Below, piece after piece: positions 1-10,100 of a DNA stretch of 64,000 bases. The DNA lies in NCBI RefSeq assembly GCF_001679645.1, contig NZ_LRUN01000037.1, positions 62,001 to 126,000 of the forward strand, given 5' to 3'. Made by a program: the position numbers and the translations under genes. Positions within the stretch are counted from its first letter, which is position 1, and the number at the start of each line of letters is the position of its first letter. Source of the DNA: Pseudomonas bananamidigenes (GTDB lineage Bacteria; Pseudomonadota; Gammaproteobacteria; Pseudomonadales; Pseudomonadaceae). A model generated the notes under the pieces. It saw only the letters and a program-made list of their open reading frames with translations. It was not told where the DNA came from and did no database searches.

Positions 1-323
1 CCGTCGACCAGCACCAGGCTCTGCGCCGACTGCGTGCCGCGAATATAGATCCCCGGCAGACTTCCGCGCCCGCCGGTTTGTGCCACTTGTACGCCGGGCA
101 CCCGTTGCAGCAGATCGGTGACGCTGCGCGGTTGCAGACGTTCGATGTCTTCGCGGGTGAATACGGTGTTGGCGGCGCTGCTGTCGTTGCGCGCTTCCAC
201 CTGGCGGTTGGCGCTGATCAGCAGGTCCGGCAACTTCAGGGCCTGATCACGTTCGAAAGTGTCGGCGAGGGCACTGGTGGTGGGCAGCAGGAGAAGGGGC
301 AGGGCGAGACGCGAGAGGTTCAT
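1..323 (-). CDS. btuB: TonB-dependent outer-membrane receptor, BtuB-like (N-terminal part; runs off the window)
   Basis: Only the first ~108 residues are visible; the gene continues beyond base 1. The ATG at 323 opens a signal peptide (MNLSRLALPLL... ending near ALA-D), followed by the start of the plug domain: a VEARN...NTVFTREDIERLQ segment and the IYIRGTQS region typical of vitamin B12 (cobalamin) receptors, which import B12 across the outer membrane using TonB energy. It lies downstream of dxs on the same strand, separated by a REP pair. The B12 substrate is inferred from resemblance of the plug to BtuB; another TonB-dependent receptor cannot be excluded from this fragment. I see no cobalamin riboswitch box in the 164 bases upstream. 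Confidence 0.75.
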   Translation of the reverse strand, partial: MNLSRLALPLLLLPTTSALADTFERDQALKLPDLLISANRQVEARNDSSAANTVFTREDIERLQPRSVTDLLQRVPGVQVAQTGGRGSLPGIYIRGTQSAQSLVLVD

Positions 324-375
324 CGGAATCCGTTGGTACATAAAGCGAATTGAATTTTGAAAGCTGCACAAACCA

Positions 376-466
376 CTGTGGGAGCGAGCTTGCTCGCGAA
401 TGCGGTGTGTCAGTCAAGAATGAGTCGACTGACTGTCCGTCTTCGCGAGCAAGCTCGCTCCCACAG
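376..466. repeat. Inverted pair of REP elements (REPIN-like)
   Basis: Two copies of the Pseudomonas REP core face each other: CTGTGGGAGCGAGCTTGCTC at 376-395 (continuing to 400) and its reverse complement at 442-466, about 40 bases apart. The pair fills most of the space between dxs and the btuB-like gene, the usual intergenic position of such elements. It could fold into a long hairpin and weaken read-through from dxs into btuB, but that is inference. Confidence 0.85.
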
Positions 467-487
467 GGTTATTCACAGGTCTGGCGA

Positions 488-2386
488 TTAGCGGTCAAGC
501 AGCCCCAGACGCTCACGCACCGCCGCTTCGATCCCGGCCTCGTCCAGGCCGCACTCGGCCAGCATCTGCGCCGGTTTGGCATGCTCGACGTAGATGTCCG
601 GCAAGCCCAGATGCAGCACCGACTTGAGGATATTTTCGCGGGCGAGGAATTCGCTGACCGCACCGCCGGCGCCGCCCATGATCGCGTTCTCTTCGACGGT
701 CACCAGCAGGTCATGGCTGTTGGCGATTTCACGCACCAGCGCTTCGTCCATCGGTTTGACGAAGCGCATGTCGACCACGGTGGCGTCCAGGGTTTCGGCG
801 ACGTTCAACGCTTCGGTCAGTTGCACGCCGAACACCAGCAGGGCGACTTTGCTGCCTTGACGACGAATCACGCCCTTGCCGATCTCGATCGGCTCGAGGT
901 TCTTCTCGATGGTCGCGTTCGGGCCGGTGCCGCGTGGGTAACGCACCGCCGCCGGGCCGTTGTACAGGTGGCCGGTGGTGAGCATCTTGCGCAGTTCGTT
1001 TTCATCGCTCGGGGTCATGATCACCATGCCCGGGATGCAACGCAGGTAGGACAGATCGAAACTGCCGGCGTGGGTCGGACCGTCCTCGCCCACCAGACCG
1101 GCGCGGTCGATGGCGAACAGCACGTCGAGGTTCTGTACCGCGACGTCATGCACCAGCTGGTCGTAACCGCGCTGCAGGAACGTCGAGTAGATCGCCACCA
1201 CCGGTTTGGCGCCTTCGCAGGCCATGCCGGCCGCGAGGGTCACGGCGTGCTGTTCGGCAATCGCCACGTCGAAATAGCGCAGCGGGAAGCGTTCGCTGAA
1301 CGCCACCAGATCCGAGCCTTCTTTCATCGCCGGGGTGATGCCCACCAGGCGCGGGTCGGCAGCGGCCATGTCGCACAGCCATTCACCGAACACACCGGAG
1401 TACTTCGGTCCGCCGGCCTTTTTCGGCGCGGCGGCCGGGGCGTCCAGCGGTTCGAGTTTGGTGATGGCGTGGTAACCGATCGGGTCGACTTCCGCCGGGG
1501 CGAAGCCCTTGCCTTTCTTGGTCACGACGTGCAGGAACTGCGGCCCCTTGAGATCGCGCATGTTGCGCAGGGTGGCGATCAGGGTCGGCAGGTCGTGGCC
1601 GTCGATCGGGCCGATGTAGTTCCAGCCCAGCTCTTCGAACAGAGTGCCGGGCACCAGCATGCCTTTGGCATATTCTTCGGTGCGGCGAGCGATTTCCCAG
1701 GCACCGGGCAGGCGCGACAACACTTTCTTGCTGCCTTCGCGCATGCTGGCGTAGGTGCGGCTGGAAAGGATCTTCGCCAGATAGTTCGACAGACCACCGA
1801 CGTTGCGCGAGATCGACATGTCGTTGTCGTTGAGGATCACCAACATGTTGGCGTCGACTTCCGGCGCGTGGTTCAGCGCTTCGAAGGCCATGCCGGCGGT
1901 CAGTGCGCCGTCGCCGATCACCGCAATGGCCTTGCGATCACTGTTCTGCAGGCGGGCGGCAATGGCCATGCCCAGCGCGGCACTGATCGAAGTGCTGGAA
2001 TGGCCGACGCCGAAGGTGTCGTACTCGCTCTCGGAGCGACGCGGGAAAGCGGCGATGCCGTCCTTCTGGCGCAGGGTTTTCATGCGCTCGCGACGACCGG
2101 TGAGGATCTTGTGCGGATAGGCCTGATGACCGACGTCCCACACCAGCCGGTCGTCCGGGGTGTCGAAGACGTAATGCAACGCGATGGTTAGCTCGATGAC
2201 GCCCAGGCCGGCACCGAAATGCCCACCGGTCTGGCCGACCGTGTAGAGCAATTCCAGGCGCAACTCATCAGCCAGGGTTTCCAGCTCGGCTTCGCCTAAC
2301 CGGCGCAGGCCGTCCGGCGTGTTCGCGCGGTCGAGCAGGGGCGTGGTCGGGCGCTTGCGGGGAATCTCATGGAACGTCGTGGGCAT
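488..2386 (-). CDS. dxs: 1-deoxy-D-xylulose-5-phosphate synthase
   Basis: Makes 1-deoxy-D-xylulose 5-phosphate from pyruvate and glyceraldehyde 3-phosphate using thiamine diphosphate, the first step of the MEP isoprenoid pathway (also feeding thiamine and pyridoxal synthesis). The 632-residue length is normal. Visible landmarks are the N-terminal [14 protein letters not shown] block (residues 54-67), the ThDP/Mg motif GDGALTAG (158-165), the transketolase pyrimidine-binding domain with [12 protein letters not shown], and the GEDGPTHAG segment. It is the last gene of the xseB-ispA-dxs cluster, 91 bases after ispA. Cytoplasmic. Confidence 0.97.
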   Translation of the reverse strand: MPTTFHEIPRKRPTTPLLDRANTPDGLRRLGEAELETLADELRLELLYTVGQTGGHFGAGLGVIELTIALHYVFDTPDDRLVWDVGHQAYPHKILTGRRERMKTLRQKDGIAAFPRRSESEYDTFGVGHSSTSISAALGMAIAARLQNSDRKAIAVIGDGALTAGMAFEALNHAPEVDANMLVILNDNDMSISRNVGGLSNYLAKILSSRTYASMREGSKKVLSRLPGAWEIARRTEEYAKGMLVPGTLFEELGWNYIGPIDGHDLPTLIATLRNMRDLKGPQFLHVVTKKGKGFAPAEVDPIGYHAITKLEPLDAPAAAPKKAGGPKYSGVFGEWLCDMAAADPRLVGITPAMKEGSDLVAFSERFPLRYFDVAIAEQHAVTLAAGMACEGAKPVVAIYSTFLQRGYDQLVHDVAVQNLDVLFAIDRAGLVGEDGPTHAGSFDLSYLRCIPGMVIMTPSDENELRKMLTTGHLYNGPAAVRYPRGTGPNATIEKNLEPIEIGKGVIRRQGSKVALLVFGVQLTEALNVAETLDATVVDMRFVKPMDEALVREIANSHDLLVTVEENAIMGGAGGAVSEFLARENILKSVLHLGLPDIYVEHAKPAQMLAECGLDEAGIEAAVRERLGLLDR

Positions 2387-2477
2387 CAGGCGAATCGTTA
2401 TAGGTATAAAAGATGCGGCAGTTTACCTGATGCATCGTTCCCTGCCCACGCGTTGGTCTTTTTTGGCTGATCAGCCT

Positions 2478-3365
2478 TCAGTTGCGCCGGTCGACGATAT
2501 ACCGGGCCAGATCGCGCAATGGCTCGGCGGCCGCGTCAAACGGTCGCAGTGCGTGCAGGGCCTGATCGCGCAGTTCCAGGGCGTAGGCCTTGGCTGCATC
2601 CAGGCCAAGCAGGGCCGGGTAGGTCGGCTTGTCGCGGGCGATGTCCGCGCCCTGGCGCTTGCCGAGGGTTTCGGTATCGCTTTCGACGTCGAGGATGTCG
2701 TCCTGCACCTGGAAGGCCAGGCCGATGGCCTGTGCATAACTTTGCAGGGCCTTGAGTTCATCCTTCTCGGCACGGCCACTGGAAAGGGCACCGAGTTTCA
2801 CGCTGACTTCGATCAGCGCGCCGGTCTTGTGCCGGTGCATCTGTTCCAGAGCTTTCTGATCGAGCTTGAGGCCGACCGAGCCGAGGTCGATGGCCTGGCC
2901 GCCGACCATGCCCGCCGGGCCTGCCGCGTGCGCCAGTGCCGTGACCTGTTGCAGGCGGATATCCGCGCTCAGATCGCTCAGGCGTGGATCGAGCAGGGCG
3001 CTGAACGCCAGGCTCTGCAAGCCGTCACCGGCAAGGATCGCGCAGGCTTCGTCGAATTTTTTGTGGGTGGTCGGCTGGCCGCGACGCAGATCGTCGTCGT
3101 CCATCGCTGGCAAATCGTCGTGTACCAGCGAATAAGCGTGGATCAGCTCCACCGCGCACGCCGCGCCGTTGGCTTGTTCAGCCTTGCCGCCGAGGGCTTC
3201 GCATGCCGCGTAAACCAGCAGCGGACGCACGCGCTTGCCGCCGTTCATCACGCTGTAGCGCATGGCTTCGTACAGCCGCGCCAGCTCTGGCAGCGGCGCG
3301 TTGAACAGGGTTTCCAGTGCCGCATTGACCCGCGCCTGGCTGGTCGCCGAATACGCCGCGATCAT
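2478..3365 (-). CDS. ispA: (2E,6E)-farnesyl diphosphate synthase
   Basis: Condenses dimethylallyl diphosphate with two isopentenyl diphosphates to give farnesyl diphosphate, precursor of undecaprenyl phosphate, ubiquinone and other prenyl products. Both Asp-rich motifs are present: [10 protein letters not shown] at residues 83-92 and DDILD at 222-226, plus the GGKRVRP substrate-binding segment near residue 42. The 295-residue length fits IspA. The start codon overlaps the xseB stop by four bases (ATGA), indicating translational coupling in the xseB-ispA-dxs operon. Cytoplasmic. Confidence 0.96.
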   Translation of the reverse strand: MIAAYSATSQARVNAALETLFNAPLPELARLYEAMRYSVMNGGKRVRPLLVYAACEALGGKAEQANGAACAVELIHAYSLVHDDLPAMDDDDLRRGQPTTHKKFDEACAILAGDGLQSLAFSALLDPRLSDLSADIRLQQVTALAHAAGPAGMVGGQAIDLGSVGLKLDQKALEQMHRHKTGALIEVSVKLGALSSGRAEKDELKALQSYAQAIGLAFQVQDDILDVESDTETLGKRQGADIARDKPTYPALLGLDAAKAYALELRDQALHALRPFDAAAEPLRDLARYIVDRRN

Positions 3366-3604
3366 TCCGGCTGGTCCGCGTCGAAGGGTTCCTCGGCGAG
3401 TTCGCCATCGCGCTCCAGCAACACCTGGACCTTCTGCTCGGCCTGGGCCAGCGCTGCCTGGCAGTCACGGGTCAGACCGATGCCCTGCTCGAAAGCGGTC
3501 AGCGAGTCTTCCAGAGACAATTCACCGTTCTCCAGACGCTCGACCAGCACTTGCAGGTCGGCGAGGGACTGTTCGAAATCCAGTGCAGCTTTTTTGCGGG
3601 CCAT
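3362..3604 (-). CDS. xseB: Exodeoxyribonuclease VII small subunit
   Basis: An 80-residue acidic helical protein that assembles with XseA to form exonuclease VII, which degrades single-stranded DNA to oligonucleotides. The family pattern [26 protein letters not shown] runs from about residue 9 to 34, followed by a [17 protein letters not shown] helix. It heads the operon with ispA and dxs, as in many gammaproteobacteria, and overlaps ispA by four bases. xseA is not in the window. Confidence 0.95.
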   Translation of the reverse strand: MARKKAALDFEQSLADLQVLVERLENGELSLEDSLTAFEQGIGLTRDCQAALAQAEQKVQVLLERDGELAEEPFDADQPE

Positions 3605-3729
3605 GGCGGCTAATTCCGGTTGACGTTAAACCGGCGCGACACTAGCAGATAGGGGGTTTATGGGCAAATGAGCGGCGGTTTCACGGTCATCGCGGGCGGA
3701 TGGGAAACGGGTTTTGAACGTGACGAAAG

Positions 3730-3775
3730 TTATTCGGCTCATTTCGTGAGCCGAATAATTCCGCTATTCGGCTCA
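3730..3775. promoter_or_regulatory. Probable operator: perfect 12-bp inverted repeat plus a third half-site
   Basis: TTATTCGGCTCA (3730-3741) and TGAGCCGAATAA (3747-3758) form perfect 12-base arms around 5 bases. A third direct half-site ATTCGGCTCA follows at 3766-3775. Half-site centres are about 15 and 19 bases apart. The symmetry and the location between divergent operons fit a dimeric repressor or activator, but I do not recognise the regulator. It could alternatively fold as a hairpin in RNA; no T-run follows it. Confidence 0.6.
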
Positions 3776-3920
3776 CACCTCGTAAATCTGCGTGATTTCT
3801 GCCGCATTTCAAGATGTATCCGATTGTTAAAAAACTGCCGAATCGCTAACCTTCGCGCCTTCTACGACCCTACAGTCACGGGTCTTTCAGACGAAACGCA
3901 GTTTTCACCGCTGTGAAGTA

Positions 3921-3963
3921 CCGAGGATCGGGTGCAAGGTTTCGTTCAGGCATGGCAGGAGGC
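3921..3963 (+). promoter_or_regulatory. Candidate RsmA/RsmE-binding leader of magA
   Basis: A short stem CCG-AGGAT-CGG (3921-3931) shows AGGA in the loop, and a second GGA lies in the Shine-Dalgarno GGCAGGAGG just before the magA ATG. Paired GGA sites, one over the ribosome-binding site, are the usual layout for Rsm/Csr repression. The mag operon of P. aeruginosa is known to be under RetS/Gac-Rsm control. The match here is short, so this is a hypothesis. Confidence 0.35.
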
Positions 3964-3968
3964 ATTAC

Positions 3969-4760
3969 ATGCGTTCAATTTTTTTGCTGCTGATCGGGCT
4001 GGCCGTTGCGCCGGCTCTGTGGGCTGCGCCGACTGCCGAGATGACGGAACCGGTGGGCGGCTGGCGCTACAACGGCTTGCTCGACCGCAGTGAAAACCCG
4101 CAAGTCGCCTATCCCACGCCGCCGATCGATCGCGGCATCCAGCGCAATCGCACGATGATCCAGGGCCAGCTCAAGGCCATCGGCAACCAGCGCGGACCGC
4201 ACACCCTGGCGGTCAACGGCAATCCGCTGAATCTGTACACCGATGATGACGGGCGCTTCGCCCGGCCTTATGCGTTCGGCGCGGGCTCCAACAGTGTCGA
4301 AGTGCGCAGCGCCGAGGGCCAGTCGCTCAAACGCGTGCAGTTCTACGAAGCGAACAATCTGCGCACACCGGCGCGGATTCGAGTGGTACTGGGCTGGGAC
4401 GATCCGAAGGCCGAACTGGACCTGCACATCATCACTCCGGACGGCCAGCATGCGTTTTTCGCCCACACGGCGTTGACCAACGGCGGCGGTCTGGACCCGG
4501 ACGGCGTCGATGGCCCCGGCCCGGAAATGTTCACCATGACCGCACCGCTGCATGGCACCTATCTGGTTTACGTCAACTATTGGGGCAACTTCGGCGACGG
4601 CGGCTATAACTTCGAGGAGACCAGCAACCAGAACGAGGTCATCACCTCGCAAATCACGCTGGTGCTCAACGAAAACACCGTCGACGAAAAACGCGAAACG
4701 TTCATCGTGCCCCTGCGGGCCATCGGTGATCTGCTGCTGGTCAAGACTTTCAACTATTAA
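3969..4760 (+). CDS. magA: MagA: exported DUF2135 (YfaP-like) protein
   Basis: A 263-residue protein with an N-terminal signal peptide (MRSIFLLLIGLAVAPALWAA) and the DUF2135/YfaP fold: a GGWRYNG N-terminal motif, a TDDDGRFARPY segment, then the LGWDDPKAELDLHIITPDG core with PEMFTMTAPLHGTYLVYVNYWGNFGDGG. It opens a six-gene cluster matching P. aeruginosa magABCDEF and E. coli yfaP-Q-S-T-A. In P. aeruginosa, Mag proteins form a periplasmic complex with the macroglobulin MagD and contact PBP1b. The last gene, magF, is a paralogue sharing the same motifs. Biochemical role unknown. A strong Shine-Dalgarno supports this start. Confidence 0.88.
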   Translation: MRSIFLLLIGLAVAPALWAAPTAEMTEPVGGWRYNGLLDRSENPQVAYPTPPIDRGIQRNRTMIQGQLKAIGNQRGPHTLAVNGNPLNLYTDDDGRFARPYAFGAGSNSVEVRSAEGQSLKRVQFYEANNLRTPARIRVVLGWDDPKAELDLHIITPDGQHAFFAHTALTNGGGLDPDGVDGPGPEMFTMTAPLHGTYLVYVNYWGNFGDGGYNFEETSNQNEVITSQITLVLNENTVDEKRETFIVPLRAIGDLLLVKTFNY

Positions 4761-4800
4761 GCATCCCGCAACCACGGATGAACTGCCGAGCTTTGGGAAC

Positions 4801-6525
4801 ATGAGCGAGAAGATGAGCGAAAACACTGAGACCCCGGCGACCGCCGCACCCACCGCCAAACCTTTCCGGCGCTGGCCGTTGCTGGTGGCCGGCCTGTGCC
4901 TGGTGGCCGGCGTGGCGGGCGGGCTCGGCTGGCTGATGCACAAACCCAGGCTGCCGGCGGCGGCACTGGCCAGCGACAAGCTCGGCCTGAGTCGCCCGGA
5001 TGCGCTGCTGGAAACGCGCTCCCTGAGCCAGTTGCCCAAGGACCTGCTGACGGTGCCGTTCCTCAAGGCCACGCTCACCGAGGATTTCGTCTTCTATTAC
5101 GAGACCCACGCCGACCGTCTCGGGCTGATCGGCAGTCTGCGGCGGATCATCTACGAGCATGACCTGAAGCTGCAGGACAGCCTGATCGAGCAACTCTTCG
5201 ATCAACCGGCAGACGTCGCGCTGTGGCGCGGCGCCGATGGTCGCCTGAAGGATTTCCTGCTGGTGATGGACCGCGGCGGGCTGGCCAGGCTGCTGGAACC
5301 GCTGGCGAAAGTTGCACTGGATGACTCGCAACTGAGCGTGCTCAGCACTCTGAAAGTCGGCGGCGATGATGTGCCGCTGTATCAACTGACCTACAACGCC
5401 AGCAAATCCCTGTTGTTCGCTTCCCGTGGCGACAAGCTGGTGGTGGTGTCCAACCCGGCCAAGTTCTACGATCCGGAAAACGGCGCTTCCGAAGAGTCCG
5501 GCCATGTTTCTACGCAAGCGCTGGCGGCGCTGCTCAACGGCGAAAAGCTGTTCCCCGAAGCGTTCGGGTTGCCGGTCAAGGCACCGGAAATCAAACAGCG
5601 TCTGTCGGTCAATTCCAGCGTCCTGGCCATGGGTTACCAGCGTTTCATCCCGAATTTCGCCGGCCTGCGTTTCGACATGGATGACAAGGGCTGGCACAGC
5701 TTCCTGGCCATGGATGAACTGGACAATCAGCCGGACTTCGATTTCAAACCGGTGTGGCAGGCCATGCCCTTGGGCGCCAGTGCCTGTGTGACCTTGCCGG
5801 TGGCGGCCGAGCCGCAGAAACCATTGCTGGTGAAGCTCGGTGCCGAAGAAGCGGTGGCGCAGAAACTCACCGAACACGTGGCCGGCGCGGCGGGCCTGTG
5901 CTGGTACGCCGATTCGCGGCTGTACACGCCGTTGCTGGTGGCCAGTCTGAAGGACGAAGACAGCGGCAAGCTCGACGCTGATATCGGCACGTTGTTCGAT
6001 TCGATGGTCGGCGCCTATGAAGGCAAGGTCGACGACCACGCCTTCCCGGTGGTCGAGAAGCAGGAAGGCCAGAGCCATCTCTGGCAGCGTCAGGTCAGCT
6101 CCAATTTCGGTCCGTATGCAGCGAAGGATGCCGAAAACCCGGATGCGATCACGGGGCGTGCCTTCATGAAGGTCAGCCTCGCGCGCCACGGTTCGACGCT
6201 GTTGTTTTCCCTCGACGACAAACTGGTCGACAAGGCCCTCGGCACCCTCGACAAGCGCTTCCCGCCGATGGCCGACGTGCTGCCGAAAGACGTGCTGATG
6301 CCGATCTACTTCGGCCCGGACTCCATGGCGCAACTGATGCAGCAGGAAACCCTCGACAGCCTGCCCCAGGACATGGAGCCGGTGTTCTACAACGCCGCGC
6401 AAACCTACCTGATCCCGAAACTGCGCACCCTCGGCGGCTACGGCAAATATGCCCTGACCCTGCCTGAAGGCAGTGAGCCCGACGGTCACTGGCAATGGCT
6501 GCCGCTGGAGTGGAAAGCGCTGTGA
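4801..6525 (+). CDS. magB: MagB: membrane-anchored DUF2138 (YfaA-like) protein
   Basis: A 574-residue protein with a short cytoplasmic Pro/Thr-rich tail, one transmembrane helix (about residues 27-44, [20 protein letters not shown]) and a large periplasmic part. It matches the DUF2138 family in its place in the operon and features such as [21 protein letters not shown] and [15 protein letters not shown]. Probably anchors the Mag complex in the inner membrane. The start is uncertain: ATG at 4801 gives [10 protein letters not shown], and a second in-frame ATG at 4813 has a GAGAAG directly upstream. The open frame extends further 5' into magA but without a plausible start. No known enzymatic motif is seen. 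Confidence 0.85.
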   Translation: MSEKMSENTETPATAAPTAKPFRRWPLLVAGLCLVAGVAGGLGWLMHKPRLPAAALASDKLGLSRPDALLETRSLSQLPKDLLTVPFLKATLTEDFVFYYETHADRLGLIGSLRRIIYEHDLKLQDSLIEQLFDQPADVALWRGADGRLKDFLLVMDRGGLARLLEPLAKVALDDSQLSVLSTLKVGGDDVPLYQLTYNASKSLLFASRGDKLVVVSNPAKFYDPENGASEESGHVSTQALAALLNGEKLFPEAFGLPVKAPEIKQRLSVNSSVLAMGYQRFIPNFAGLRFDMDDKGWHSFLAMDELDNQPDFDFKPVWQAMPLGASACVTLPVAAEPQKPLLVKLGAEEAVAQKLTEHVAGAAGLCWYADSRLYTPLLVASLKDEDSGKLDADIGTLFDSMVGAYEGKVDDHAFPVVEKQEGQSHLWQRQVSSNFGPYAAKDAENPDAITGRAFMKVSLARHGSTLLFSLDDKLVDKALGTLDKRFPPMADVLPKDVLMPIYFGPDSMAQLMQQETLDSLPQDMEPVFYNAAQTYLIPKLRTLGGYGKYALTLPEGSEPDGHWQWLPLEWKAL

Positions 6526-7160
6526 CAGCACTTATCCGCAGCCTCGGCTTGTTCGCACTGCTACTGAGCGCGGGCGCCCGAGCGGTCGAAACGCCGGCGC
6601 TCGACCCCGCGCAATCTCAGGTCTTTCGCGCCTGGTTCGTGCGCATCGCTCAGGAGCAGTTGAGCAAAGGCCCGAGCCCGCGCTGGTATCAGCAGGACTG
6701 CGCCGGGCTGGTGCGGTTTGCCGCCAACGAAGCGCTGAAAGTCCATGACGACAAATGGCTGCGCAGCAACGGCGTATCCAATCGCTATTTGCCGCCGGAG
6801 CTGGACCTGAGCGCCGACCAGCGCAAGCTCGCCCAGCAATGGCAGCAGGGCGGCGGCAAGGTCGGGCCCTACGTCAATGCGATCAAACTGATTCAGTTCA
6901 ACAGCCATCTGATCGGCCGCGACGTGTCCCAGGCACGGCCTGGCGATCTGATGTTTTTCGATCAGGGCGACGACCAGCACCTGATGATCTGGATGGGCCG
7001 CTACATCGCCTATCACACCGGCACGACCACCCCAACCGACAACGGCATGCGTTCGGCAAGCCTGCAGCAACTCATGACATGGAAGGACACCCGATGGATA
7101 CCCGACGCAGCCAACCCCAACTTCATCGGCGTCTATCGACTGAACTTTCTCTCCCAATGA
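6522..7160 (+). CDS. magC: MagC: exported DUF1175 (YfaT-like) protein with NlpC/P60-like signature
   Basis: About 212 residues from a GTG start that overlaps the magB stop (GTGA), with GGAG upstream; an internal magB ATG at 6495 is less likely. A signal peptide ends near ARA-VE. The sequence has [15 protein letters not shown] (Cys60) and later [21 protein letters not shown] (His153), the order and context of the catalytic Cys and His of NlpC/P60 peptidases, which cut peptidoglycan stem peptides. DUF1175 itself is described only as unknown function, so a hydrolase role is my inference. Third gene of the mag operon; its stop overlaps the magD start. Confidence 0.82.
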   Translation: MTALIRSLGLFALLLSAGARAVETPALDPAQSQVFRAWFVRIAQEQLSKGPSPRWYQQDCAGLVRFAANEALKVHDDKWLRSNGVSNRYLPPELDLSADQRKLAQQWQQGGGKVGPYVNAIKLIQFNSHLIGRDVSQARPGDLMFFDQGDDQHLMIWMGRYIAYHTGTTTPTDNGMRSASLQQLMTWKDTRWIPDAANPNFIGVYRLNFLSQ

Positions 7161-10100
7161 CCGGTGCCCGCATGTTGCGTTTACTGCCTTTTCTGTTGTT
7201 GTTAGCCCTGCCGTTTTCGGCGGTAAATGCCGATGACTCTGTTGAGCCAAGCGGCTACGCACCGGTCTCCGGTGAAAGCTTCTTCCTGCTGGCCGACAGC
7301 AGTTTTGCCAGTGACGAGCAGGCGGTGGTGCGCCTCGAAGCGCCGGGCCGTGACTACCGCCGTTTCCGCATGGAACCGTATGGCGGGGCCGACATCCGCG
7401 TGTACAGGATCGACAAGCCGCTGGACTTCCTCAAGCGCCAGAAGAACCTGCACCGCGTGGTCAGCGACGGCCAGTTCAAGGGCGAAGGCCTGTCGAACAC
7501 CCTCGCGTATCTGTGGGACAACTGGTACCGCAAATCCCGTCGGGTAATGCAGCGTGCGTTTTCCTACGAATCGCGCCAGCAAGTCACCGAGCAAGTACCG
7601 GAACTGAAAATGGGCAACGCCATCGCCGCGCCGACGCCGTACGACGCGCAACCGCAGTTCGCCCTGATTCCGGGCCTGCCGGTGGTCAGCCAGTTCCGTT
7701 ATCCGCTGTGGCAGGCCAAGCCGATCCAGCCGCCGACCGGGGTCAATCTGGCCGGATCCTCCAGCGAGTTCGTCAGCGTCGCACCGGGTAACGTCTACAT
7801 CCCGCTGGGCAATCTGAAACCGGGGTTGTATCTGGTCGAAGCGCTGATCGGCAAGTACCGCGCAACCACCATGGTCTTCGTTTCCAACACCGTTGCCGTG
7901 AGCAAGATTGCCGGTGATGAACTGCTGGTCTGGGCTGCACGCAAGCACGAAGGCAGCTCGGTGCCGAAGGTCAATGTGCTGTGGACTGACGGCCTCGGCG
8001 TGATGAGCAGCGGCGCCACCGACACCGACGGTCTGCTGCGCCTGAAACACGTCAGCCCGGAGCGTTCGTTCGTCATTGGCGAGGACGAAGAGGGCGGCGT
8101 ATTTGTCTCGGAAAACTTCTATTACGACAGCGAAATCTACGACACCAAACTCTATGCCTTTACCGACCGGCCGCTGTATCGCCCGGGTGATTGGGTGTCG
8201 CTGAAAATCGTCGGTCGCGAGTTCAAGAATGCGCGGGACTCGGTACTGCCGGGCGCGGCGGACGTCGATGTCAGCGTGCTCGATGCCACCGGCACCGAGT
8301 TGCAGCGTCTCGATCTGAAGCTTGATGCCAAGGCAGGTACCCAGGGCCGTTTCCAGTTGCCGGACAACGCGGTGGCCGGTGGTTACGAGATTCGCTTCAA
8401 CTACAAGGATCAGGCTTACAGCAGCGCGTTCCGGGTGGCGGAGTACATCAAGCCGCACTTTGAAATCTCGCTGAATCTGGCCAAACAGGACTATCGCACC
8501 GGCGAAGCGGTGAAGGGCAGCCTGGTGCTGCTGTACCCGGACGGCAAACCGGTGGCCAACGCCAAACTGTCTCTGAGCCTGCGCGCCCAGCAACTGTCGA
8601 TGGTCGACAATGAGCTGCAATACCTCGGGCAATTCCCGGTGGAACTGACCAGCACCGAACTGACCACCGACAGCAAGGGCAGCGCGACCCTCGACCTGCC
8701 GGCCACGGACAAACCAAGCCGTTACATGCTCACTGTGTTTGCCAGTGATGGCGCGGCGTATCGGGTCAAGACCACCAAGGAAATCCTCATCGACCGGGGC
8801 GCCGCCAGTTTCCGCCTGAACGCACCGCAGCGCTTCAGCGCAGTCGGTGACAAGGTCGCATTCAGCTACGCCAATGAGGGGGGCAGCGAACAGGCCCGGG
8901 CCGTTGTGCCGAGCAGCTACAGTTGGGTGCGTCTGGAAGACCAGAGCACCGGCGAAGGCAAACTGGCAGCGAAAGACAAAGGCTTCAGTGTGACGTTCGA
9001 TCGTCCGGGGACTTACAACCTGTCGCTGAAGGATCAGTTTGGCCGGGTGCTCGGTGGCACCGGTCATTCGGTCACCGGTGATGGCGTCAAGGCCGTGCCG
9101 GGCACCGTGGAAATCGTCCTCGACAAACCCGAGTACAAGGCCGATGACGAAGCACTGGCGCTGATCACCTTCCCCGAGCCGGTCAGCGATGCATTGCTGT
9201 CGCTGGAGCGCGACAAGGTCGAAGCCACCGCGCTGCTGGCCAAGGGCGGCGACTGGCTGAAGCTGGAAAAACTCAGTGACACCCAATACCGAGCCCGCAT
9301 CCCGGTGAAGGACAACTTCGCGCCGAACCTGACGTTCTCCGTGCTGTACACCAAGGGCGGTCAGTACAGCTTCCAGAACGCCGCGATCAAGGTCGCCGCG
9401 CCGCAGATCGATGTGGCGATCAAGACCGACAAAGAGACGTATCAGCCAGGCGATACCGTGACGGTCGACCTGACCACCCGGTTCGCCGGCAAGGCTGTGC
9501 CGGCGCACCTGACGGTCAGCGTGGTCGACGAAATGGTCTACGCGCTGCAACCGGAAGTCGCGCCGACCATCGACCAGTTCTTCTACCACCCGCGCCGCAA
9601 CAACGTGCGCACCAGCGCCAGCCTGTCGTTCATCAGTTACGACGTGGCATTGCCGGGCAGCCCCGGCGCGCCGGGCAAGGCCAATCGCAGCGAGCGCGGA
9701 GTGAAAGTGCTGGAACGGCCTCGCCGCGAAGACGTCGACACCGCCGCGTGGCAGCCGGAGCTGTTGACCGACGCCGACGGCAAGACCCGTTTCACCTTCA
9801 AGATGCCGGACTCGCTCACCCGCTGGCGCATCACCGCGCGGGCGATTGCCGATGATGGTCAGGTCGGGCAGAAGAAGCAGTTCGTGCGCTCGGAAAAACC
9901 GCTGTACCTGAAGTGGAGCGGGCCGAGCAAATTCCGCAAGGGCGATCAGCCGCAACTCGGCGTGTTCGCCTTCAGCCAGGCCGAAAAACCGGTCAAGGCT
10001 GAACTGGTGACTCACTACGCCGGCACCGAACAGCGCCTGCCGGTGACCCTCAACAACGGCATCAACTACCTGCCGTTGCCGGCGTTCGCCCTGGCTTCCG

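Larger units (their letters stand above)
3605..3968. other. Non-coding divergent region between xseB and magA
   Basis: A 364-base gap with no supportable gene, lying between two divergent operons and so holding both promoter regions. It contains three ATTCGGCTCA-type half-sites (3730-3775, listed separately). A weak -35/-10-like pair TTGTTA...TAACCT with 17-base spacing lies near 3826-3854. Close to magA there is a GGA-loop hairpin (3921-3931) and a strong Shine-Dalgarno GGCAGGAGG. Promoter positions are guesses; the palindrome is plain in the sequence. Confidence 0.6.

Noticed and set aside
324..487. Cobalamin riboswitch before the btuB-like gene
   Set aside because: No B12-box-like conserved sequence is seen; the space is filled by a REP pair.
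350..2191. 613-codon open frame antisense to dxs
   Set aside because: It mirrors dxs on the opposite strand; its composition (His/Gln/Arg-rich, no domain) is typical of antisense frames in GC-rich DNA.
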